From assembly GCA_964655525.1 (NCBI GenBank), contig CAZZNE010000010.1, positions 43,539 through 107,538 on the forward strand: DNA of 64,000 bases, written 5' to 3'. Both the position numbers and the translations under genes were made by a program. Of this stretch, positions 58,988 through 64,000 are shown piece by piece; the first letter of the stretch is position 1; every line of letters begins with the position of its first letter. The notes under the pieces were generated by a model, which saw only the letters and a list, made by a program, of their open reading frames with translations, had not been told where the DNA came from and ran no database searches. The DNA comes from DLAJ01 sp964655525. GTDB lineage: Bacteria > Bacillota > Clostridia > Lachnospirales > Lachnospiraceae.

Positions 58988-59416
58988 GTGAAAAAGATCA
59001 TTGCCCTGTGTAAGCAATATCGTGAAATCATTGTCTATCTGATCGTTGGAGTGCTGACGACCATCGTGAGCTGGGCTGCATATGCTGTCTGTAAGTTTTT
59101 TCTGGATGTGCAGGATCCGATACAAATGGGTGTGGCCGTTGTCATCCGCTGGACAACAGGTGTGGTGTTTGCTTATTTTACGAACCGCGCGTATGTTTTC
59201 CAAAGTAAAAATCCGAATATGTTAAAGGAAGCGATTTCCTTTACCTCTTCCCGCTTGGTCACGCTGGTATTGGAGCTGGTCATTATGCAGGTATTACCGT
59301 TTTTGTTTGGGTTGAATGATTGGATCGCGACATTTATCGCCGCCGTGGTCGTTACGGTCACAAATTATGTATTCAGTAAATTTATTGTATTCAAAAAGAA
59401 AAAAGAGGATTCCTGA
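58988..59416 (+). CDS. GtrA-family membrane protein
   Basis: 142 residues from GTG 58988, with GGAGG (58976-58980) seven nt upstream. Four helices are seen, beginning EIIVYLIVGVLTTIVSWAAY, then VVIRWTTGVVFAYFTNRAYV, LVTLVLELVIMQVLPF and FIAAVVVTVTNYVFSKFIVF. The pattern FxxVGxxxTxxxxxxY, FxxNRxxVF and NYxxxKFxVF is the GtrA signature. GtrA proteins are thought to help move lipid-linked sugars for wall or surface polysaccharides. No glycosyltransferase is encoded next to it. The following membrane protein gene begins only 2 nt after its stop codon, so the two are co-transcribed. Confidence 0.92.
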   Translation: MKKIIALCKQYREIIVYLIVGVLTTIVSWAAYAVCKFFLDVQDPIQMGVAVVIRWTTGVVFAYFTNRAYVFQSKNPNMLKEAISFTSSRLVTLVLELVIMQVLPFLFGLNDWIATFIAAVVVTVTNYVFSKFIVFKKKKEDS

Positions 59417-59417
59417 C

Positions 59418-60023
59418 ATGGAAAAAAAAGAGACGCTCCCCAATATCAAAAAAGAGTTCACGCTTGGTTTTTCAGCGCTGGCAGTCAATACCGTTTTGCT
59501 TTATGTGGGTGTATATCTTTTTTCTCTCATCTATAAGGCAGGGGCGAAGGAAGCACAGCTGTTATCGACGGCTTGGGCGGGGGATGCATCCTCGCAGACC
59601 TTTTTTGTGCAGCCGGTACTGGCGCTGATCGGCATTTTTCTTTTATTTGCACTGAAAAACCTGTACGATCTTCGTTTTTACCGCATTCAGCTTCAGGCGA
59701 AGAACGATCATGCGAAACTCAGGCGTGTGATGGAATGGATTCTTTATGTGCTTGTGATGGTGCTGTTTGTCGCACTGATCTTTATCTGCTTTAGCTGCGG
59801 CAAAAACTTTTTTGACACCTATACCTTTGAGAGCGCGGCGCTTGGCAATGCGGCATATTCCCTGATTTATTTTGTGTTACCGCTTCTTTATATCATTCAT
59901 GCGGTCATCAGGATGATTCTGAATAAAGCAGGTATCAAGACAGGGGACGAAAAACCGATGACGCGTGCCGAACGGCGGCGGGAAGACAGGGATAAGGCGA
60001 AAAAGGCAGCCAGAAAAAAATAA
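59418..60023 (+). CDS. Unknown four-helix membrane protein
   Basis: 201 residues from ATG 59418. No family is recognised with confidence. Four helices are visible: FSALAVNTVLLYVGVYLFSL, FFVQPVLALIGIFLLFAL, WILYVLVMVLFVALIFICFS and AAYSLIYFVLPLLYIIHAVI. A basic tail follows, with MTRAERRREDRDKAKKAARK, which should lie in the cytoplasm. It is placed directly after the GtrA-like gene in the same transcript. The open frame extends upstream inside that gene, but only ATG 59418 fits the spacing. The tail is a Lys/Arg-rich helix that could touch membrane lipids or nucleic acid. Function is unknown. Confidence 0.8.
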   Translation: MEKKETLPNIKKEFTLGFSALAVNTVLLYVGVYLFSLIYKAGAKEAQLLSTAWAGDASSQTFFVQPVLALIGIFLLFALKNLYDLRFYRIQLQAKNDHAKLRRVMEWILYVLVMVLFVALIFICFSCGKNFFDTYTFESAALGNAAYSLIYFVLPLLYIIHAVIRMILNKAGIKTGDEKPMTRAERRREDRDKAKKAARKK

Positions 60024-60055
60024 TAGATAAAGAATACATAGAAAGCAGGATTATC

Positions 60056-60574
60056 ATGAAAGTAATCGGAAAACAAAGAAACAGCAAAATGTGCTTTATC
60101 TGTGGGATGGATAATCCGATCGGTTTGAAGGCACAGTTTTATAATATGGAAGACGGAAGTGTCATGACGCCGTTTGTATTCCGCAAGGAGCATCAGAGCT
60201 TTCCGGAAAGAGTGCACGGCGGACTGGCGGCAACGATGATCGATGAGCTGGGACTGCGGGCAATGTGGGCAAAGGATCAGTCGGAGGAGTCTTTCGGCGT
60301 GACGATGTCATTGTCGGTAAAATATCGCAAGCCCGTACCCTATGACGAGGAGCTGTTTGCAAGGGGGATCGTGGTAAAAGAAACGCCGAAGTTTGTGACG
60401 ATCGTTTCCGAGATTTATGACCGGACCGGAGATCTGCTTGTAAACGGCGAAGCGGTGTATATTAAGCTGAGTCCCGAACAGATCGTCAGCGATGCGGTGG
60501 ATACGCATGATGAGATGTGTTATCTGATAGAGGATGACGTACGGGAGCTCCCGTTTGCAAAAAAGAGTCGATAG
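60056..60574 (+). CDS. Hotdog-fold thioesterase (PaaI-like)
   Basis: A 172-residue protein beginning KQRNSKMCFICGMDNPIGLK, a start common in hotdog-fold thioesterases. The fold core has HQSFPERVHGGLAATMIDEL, with the conserved His-Gly-Gly of the active-site helix and the following Asp/Glu. Strands such as GVTMSLSVKYRKPVPYDEEL follow. It may hydrolyse acyl-CoA or acyl-ACP esters; the chain type is unknown. It is preceded by a GAAAGCAGGA ribosome site. A hairpin with a T run overlaps its 3' end (60558-60586). No neighbour obviously shares its pathway, apart from the acyltransferase 1.6 kb further on. Confidence 0.88.
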   Translation: MKVIGKQRNSKMCFICGMDNPIGLKAQFYNMEDGSVMTPFVFRKEHQSFPERVHGGLAATMIDELGLRAMWAKDQSEESFGVTMSLSVKYRKPVPYDEELFARGIVVKETPKFVTIVSEIYDRTGDLLVNGEAVYIKLSPEQIVSDAVDTHDEMCYLIEDDVRELPFAKKSR

Positions 60575-60586
60575 GGCTCTTTTTTA
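60558..60586 (+). terminator. Terminator overlapping the thioesterase stop codon
   Basis: AAAAAAGAGTC pairs with GGCTCTTTTTT around a short loop that includes the stop codon, followed by further T residues. Confidence 0.65.
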
Positions 60587-60649
60587 TCATAAAACGATGA
60601 TGCGATAGAACAGGTTCATACACCGCAGAAACAAGGGGGATACCGGGAT

Positions 60650-61492
60650 ATGAGGAATATTCGGACAGCGGATGTGACCGCTGCGATCAAAGAGATGTGC
60701 ATAGAGGCGAATCATTTTTTAGCGCCCGATATGAGAGAGGCGATGGAGCGGGCATCAAAGGAGGAAGTATCCGAGCTTGGCGGGCAGATTCTTCAGCAGC
60801 TTAAAGAGAATATGCGGCTTGCGGGCGAGGAGCAGATACCGATCTGTCAGGATACGGGAATGGCGGTCGTCTTCATGGAGATCGGACAGGATGTGCATTT
60901 TGAAGGCGGGAATTTGGAGGAGGCAGTCAACGAGGGCATCCGTCAGGGATATACCGAGGGCTATCTGCGCAAATCCGTCGTGCGCGATCCACTCATTCGG
61001 GAAAATACAAAGGATAACACACCGGGAATCATTCATTACCGTATTGTGGACGGCGATCAGGTGACGATCACGGTTGCGCCGAAAGGTTTCGGCAGCGAAA
61101 ATATGAGCCGCGTGTTTATGTTAAAGCCAGCGGACGGCGCGGAGGGAGTCAAAAACGCGATCTTGACGGCGGTACGCGATGCGGGACCGAACGCCTGCCC
61201 GCCGATGGTGGTCGGCGTCGGTATCGGCGGCACGTTTGAGAAATGCGCGCTTCTGGCGAAAAAAGCGTTAACGCGTCCGGCGGGTTCTCATTCCGACATT
61301 CCTTATGTGCGCGATATGGAGCAGGAGCTGCTTAAGACGATTAATGAACTGGGTATCGGACCCGCAGGGCTCGGCGGCAGTACGACAGCGCTTGCCGTCA
61401 ATATTTTAACGTATCCGACACATATCGCAGGGCTGCCGGTGGGCGTGAATATCTGCTGTCATGTGAACCGGCATGCGGTGCGGGTATTATAA
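60650..61492 (+). CDS. Fumarate hydratase class I, alpha (N-terminal) subunit
   Basis: A 280-residue protein with the Fe-S hydratase N-terminal domain. The Cys ligands are in EEQIPICQDTGMAVV, DAGPNACPPMVVGVGIGG and GVNICCHVNRHAVRVL. ENTKDNTPGIIHYRIVDGDQ is the class I fumarase/tartrate dehydratase signature. With the beta subunit encoded 55 nt downstream it forms an oxygen-sensitive [4Fe-4S] enzyme interconverting fumarate and malate; L-tartrate dehydratase is the main alternative. The gene order alpha-beta as two frames is typical of anaerobic bacteria. A GGGGGATACCGGG region precedes ATG 60650. Confidence 0.92.
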   Translation: MRNIRTADVTAAIKEMCIEANHFLAPDMREAMERASKEEVSELGGQILQQLKENMRLAGEEQIPICQDTGMAVVFMEIGQDVHFEGGNLEEAVNEGIRQGYTEGYLRKSVVRDPLIRENTKDNTPGIIHYRIVDGDQVTITVAPKGFGSENMSRVFMLKPADGAEGVKNAILTAVRDAGPNACPPMVVGVGIGGTFEKCALLAKKALTRPAGSHSDIPYVRDMEQELLKTINELGIGPAGLGGSTTALAVNILTYPTHIAGLPVGVNICCHVNRHAVRVL

Positions 61493-61547
61493 AGGAAAAA
61501 ACAGACACGAAAGCCATGTTAATTTGCAGAAAGGCGGGACTTCTGAT

Positions 61548-62105
61548 ATGAACGAGTATCGGATTACGGCGCCCTTTGCGCAGGAGACGGCAAGGGAGCT
61601 CCGAGCAGGGGATTATGTCTATCTTACAGGGACAATCTATACGGCGAGGGACGCGGCGCATCAGCGCATGTATGAGGCGTTATCAAAGGGAGATGAACTC
61701 CCTTTCTCCATAAAAAATAACCTGATCTATTACATGGGACCGTCTCCGGCGCGCGAAGGCAGACCGATCGGTTCCGCGGGTCCGACGACGGCAAGTCGTA
61801 TGGATAAATATACGCCCAAGCTGCTGGACTTGGGAATGATCGGTATGATCGGCAAGGGAAAGCGTTCCGAGGCGGTGCACGATGCGATCAAGCGAAACGG
61901 CGCGGTCTATTTTGCGGCGGTCGGCGGCGCGGGTGCGCTGTTATCAAAATCTATTACCGCATCTGAGGTGATCGCTTATGATGATCTTGGTACGGAGGCG
62001 GTACGCAGGCTGGAGGTAAAGGATTTTCCGGTGATCGTCGTGATCGACAGCGAGGGAAATGATCTGTATGAAACGGCGGCGCAGGCGTATCGGAAACAAG
62101 CTTAG
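61548..62105 (+). CDS. Fumarate hydratase class I, beta (C-terminal) subunit
   Basis: 185 residues from ATG 61548, which has GGCGGGA upstream; the longer open frame to 61473 overlaps the alpha gene and is not supported. It has RAGDYVYLTGTIYTARDAAH, the IYYMGPSPAREGRPIGSAGP signature, then TTASRMDKYTPKLLDLGMIG, GKGKRSEAVHDAIKR and AVYFAAVGGAGALLSKSI. These are the conserved parts of the small subunit, which supplies the swivelling active-site lid. The length agrees with the family. It completes the enzyme encoded with the alpha subunit. The plsC-like gene follows 48 nt later. Confidence 0.92.
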   Translation: MNEYRITAPFAQETARELRAGDYVYLTGTIYTARDAAHQRMYEALSKGDELPFSIKNNLIYYMGPSPAREGRPIGSAGPTTASRMDKYTPKLLDLGMIGMIGKGKRSEAVHDAIKRNGAVYFAAVGGAGALLSKSITASEVIAYDDLGTEAVRRLEVKDFPVIVVIDSEGNDLYETAAQAYRKQA

Positions 62106-62153
62106 GAAAGTCAGACAGTAAAAGCGGATCACAAAAATGATAGGGAGAAGGCG

Positions 62154-62873
62154 ATGAGACGAATTGCGGCAATGGTGCTGAGATTATTTTTGAAGACACC
62201 ATATTATTTTTTTCGCATATGGTTATGCGGCAGAAAAAAACCGATCGATTATGAGCATAGTTATCGTGTCATCCGTCATGCGTGTAAAAAGGCGAATCAT
62301 GCGGGACGTGTGCGGATTGAGGCGCACGGATTGGAAAATCTGCCCGCAGAAGACGGATTTATGTTTTTTCCGAATCATCAGGGTCTCTATGATGTATTAG
62401 CGATCATTGATTCCTGTGAGCGTCCGTTTGCATTTGTGATCAAGAAAGAAGCAAGCAAGGTCATCCTGCTCAAACAGATCGTGGAGGCAACAGGCTCCCT
62501 GCCGATCGACAGGGAGGATCTGCGTCAGTCCATGCAGGTCATTCATGAGGTCACGGAGCAGGTGCGTGCAGGCAGGAACTTTCTTATTTTTGCGGAAGGC
62601 ACACGCAGCGGACAGGGAAATCAAATGATCGAGATGAAGGGTGGCAGCTTTAAGAGCGCGGTAAAGGCGCGCTGCAGTATTGTGCCGGTCGCGCTCGTGG
62701 ATGCGTTCCGGCCGTTTGATGAAAAATCCATCAAGCCAGTCACGGTACGAGTCACCTATTTGAGGCCGATTCCCTATGAAGAATACAAGGACATGAAAAC
62801 AAATGAGATTGCCGAATTGGTGCGCGGGCGCATTGAGACATCCATTGCCGCGCAGACAGCGGGCAGGAATTAA
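62154..62873 (+). CDS. plsC: 1-acyl-sn-glycerol-3-phosphate acyltransferase family protein
   Basis: A 239-residue protein with the PlsC motifs: block I FPNHQGLYDVLAII (His-x4-Asp), block II-like VIKKEASKVILLKQIV, block III FLIFAEGTRSGQ with the Glu-Gly-Thr-Arg-Ser motif, and block IV IVPVALVDAFRPF. The N-terminal hydrophobic and basic segment (AMVLRLFLKTPYYFFRIWLC) would place it at the membrane. It transfers an acyl chain to the 2 position of lysophosphatidate in phospholipid synthesis. ATG 62154 has GGGAGAAGG upstream. The tail contains an Ala-rich helix, and all catalytic residues are present. Confidence 0.9.
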   Translation: MRRIAAMVLRLFLKTPYYFFRIWLCGRKKPIDYEHSYRVIRHACKKANHAGRVRIEAHGLENLPAEDGFMFFPNHQGLYDVLAIIDSCERPFAFVIKKEASKVILLKQIVEATGSLPIDREDLRQSMQVIHEVTEQVRAGRNFLIFAEGTRSGQGNQMIEMKGGSFKSAVKARCSIVPVALVDAFRPFDEKSIKPVTVRVTYLRPIPYEEYKDMKTNEIAELVRGRIETSIAAQTAGRN

Positions 62874-62920
62874 CGGGCAGCGCCCGTTTTCCTGTGGGCA
62901 ATAGGAGGAAAGAACGTGTT

Positions 62921-63781
62921 ATGATCTATCTGTCACAGTTTACGTTTCCTGATATAGAGGAAGAATATGATTTTTTAATGGGAATCAAGCGTACCTGCTA
63001 TGACACGTTTTATCCGTTTCAGGTCCTCTCTAAGCATCGGCTGAGGCAGCTTGATTTTGAGACGGTCACGATCCTTTACGGCGGGAACGGTTCGGGGAAA
63101 TCGACAGCGCTCAATGTGATGGCGGAGAAGCTTGCGCTGTCGCGGGATACGCTTTACAATCGAAGTAATTTTTTTGAGGATTATACAAAACGGTGCGGAT
63201 ATCGGATGGAGTCGGGCAAAAAGCATTGTGAAGGCAGGATCATTACGAGTGACGATGTTTTCGACTTCATGTTAAATCTGCGCACGATCAACGAGGGTGT
63301 TGACAATAAGCGGGAGGAAATGTTTGAAGAGTATATGGAGTTGAAGTATTCGCATTTCCGGATGCGTTCGCTGGAGGATTATGAGCGGCTGAAAAAAGTA
63401 AACGGCGCGCGGAGTAAAACGCAGTCCAAATATATCAGGGAAAATCACATGGATAATGTGCGGGAGCATTCGAACGGCGAGAGCGCATTTGCTTATTTTA
63501 CGGATAAGATCACGGAAAGCGCCTTGTTTTTGCTCGATGAGCCGGAAAATTCGTTGTCACCCGAAAGGCAGCTTGAGCTTGTGCAGTTTATCGGGGATGC
63601 GGCGCGATTTTACGGCTGCCAGTTCGTGATCGCAACCCACTCTCCGTTTTTGCTTTCCATGCGGGGCGCAAAGATCTACGATCTGGATGAGGAGCCTGTG
63701 GACGTGAAACGGTGGACGCAGCTTGGGAATGTTCGCGCGTATTATGATTTTTTCAGGGAGCATGCAAGGGAATTCGAGTAG
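62921..63781 (+). CDS. ABC/SMC-type ATPase (AAA_21-like), single domain
   Basis: 286 residues from ATG 62921, with AGGAGGAAAG upstream. Walker A is VTILYGGNGSGKSTALNVMA. The signature-like region is HSNGESAFAYFTDKI, Walker B is LFLLDEPENSLSPERQLELV, and the H-loop is QFVIATHSPFLLSM. Between Walker A and the signature lies an insert of about 110 residues that does not resemble an ABC transporter helical domain. There is no partner membrane protein or nuclease gene nearby. Stand-alone ATPases of this type can belong to toxin, OLD-like or DNA-repair systems, but an isolated copy gives no clear role. It stands before the tRNA-Ser promoter. Confidence 0.85.
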   Translation: MIYLSQFTFPDIEEEYDFLMGIKRTCYDTFYPFQVLSKHRLRQLDFETVTILYGGNGSGKSTALNVMAEKLALSRDTLYNRSNFFEDYTKRCGYRMESGKKHCEGRIITSDDVFDFMLNLRTINEGVDNKREEMFEEYMELKYSHFRMRSLEDYERLKKVNGARSKTQSKYIRENHMDNVREHSNGESAFAYFTDKITESALFLLDEPENSLSPERQLELVQFIGDAARFYGCQFVIATHSPFLLSMRGAKIYDLDEEPVDVKRWTQLGNVRAYYDFFREHAREFE

Positions 63782-63828
63782 GGACATGAGAGTGAAGAAT
63801 GGAAAGGGATGTGCGCGAAAAATAGAAG

Positions 63829-63857
63829 TTGACAAATGGAACAGACATTAGTATAAT
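63829..63857 (+). promoter_or_regulatory. Promoter of tRNA-Ser
   Basis: TTGACA (63829-63834), a 17-bp spacer and TATAAT (63852-63857) make a full consensus promoter, about 70 bp before the tRNA. Confidence 0.9.
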
Positions 63858-63925
63858 TACTGTTGCGTCATGACGTGAAGGAATATGTTCCTGCAAATAT
63901 TGGTAGCGGATGTAATTCAGACTGT

Positions 63926-64000
63926 GGAGAAATACTCAAGAGGCTGAAGAGGCGCCCCTGCTAAGGGTGTAGGTCGGGCAACCGGCGCGAGGGTTCAAAT
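63926..64000 (+). tRNA. tRNA-Ser (anticodon GCU), 3' end cut by the window
   Basis: The acceptor strand GGAGAAA (63926-63932) is followed by a D arm. The anticodon loop CTGCTAA gives GCU (Ser codons AGC/AGU). A long variable arm, as expected of a class II tRNA-Ser, and GGTTCAAAT of the T loop come next. The 3' acceptor strand lies beyond the window. Confidence 0.9.

Noticed and set aside
1..64000. CRISPR arrays, insertion sequences, prophage genes and rRNA operons
   Set aside because: Looked for across the window; no regular direct-repeat arrays, transposase or integrase motifs, or rRNA sequence were seen.

Overview
The window is the replication-origin neighbourhood of a low-to-mid GC Firmicute, most likely a member of the Lachnospiraceae (class Clostridia). 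The evidence is the order dnaN-dnaA-oriC-rpmH-rnpA-yidD-yidC-khpB-mnmE-mnmG-rsmG-parA-parB, Gram-positive style Shine-Dalgarno sites, parS sites of the Bacillus/Clostridium type, and families common in that group (DUF4446, DUF3881, YesM/YesN-like and LplB/LplC-like proteins). No transposase, phage gene, CRISPR array or rRNA was seen. dnaN at the left edge and a tRNA-Ser at the right edge are cut by the window.

Region 1 (1-20.8 kb) is the conserved origin block. dnaN and dnaA run left and rpmH to rsmG run right, with oriC between dnaA and rpmH. A further DnaA box next to a trio-like repeat lies between dnaA and dnaN, which suggests a bipartite origin. The mnmE-mnmG junction holds a small insert: a DUF378 membrane protein and an unknown gene coupled to a 12-codon leader. 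A probable pseudo-enzyme of the alpha/beta hydrolase fold, a soluble two-component pair, an SGNH hydrolase and a lipoprotein separate rsmG from parAB. Two perfect parS sites and one near-perfect site lie just before parA. parB is followed by DUF4446, HD-GYP and serS genes.

Region 2 (20.8-29.8 kb) has a DUF3881 gene, tRNA-Arg(CCU), a MATE exporter behind an attenuator-like hairpin, the trio MoxR ATPase / DUF58 / membrane transglutaminase, a half-size EamA transporter with a possible tcdA relic behind it, and a DEDDh exonuclease with a Cys-rich tail.

Region 3 (29.8-46.6 kb) is a carbohydrate utilisation locus: GH31 alpha-xylosidase, YesM-like sensor kinase, a tandem-repeat surface protein, two LplB/LplC-like permeases (one with an extra four-helix N-terminal domain), two paralogous substrate-binding lipoproteins, a DUF624 protein, a YesN-like regulator and a GH29 alpha-L-fucosidase. 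No ABC ATPase gene belongs to it, as is usual for this transporter type, which borrows a shared ATPase. The likely logic is that YesM/YesN sense a xylose- and/or fucose-decorated oligosaccharide outside the cell, the ABC system imports it, and the two signal-less glycosidases trim it inside.

Region 4 (46.6-64 kb) has a D,D-carboxypeptidase with an Arg-rich tail, trmB, and a ten-gene Mrp/Mbh-like antiporter operon with four NuoL/M/N-type subunits instead of the usual two. It continues with GtrA-like and membrane proteins, a PaaI-like thioesterase, two-subunit class I fumarate hydratase, an acyltransferase, an ATPase and the truncated tRNA-Ser(GCU).

Several spacers carry strong short palindromes just upstream of genes (mnmG, rsmG, the 14929-15462 lipoprotein, DUF624, trmB, mrpC). 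These look like small interspersed repeat or leader-RNA elements and are among the least explained features here. All identifications come from reading the sequence; no searches were run.
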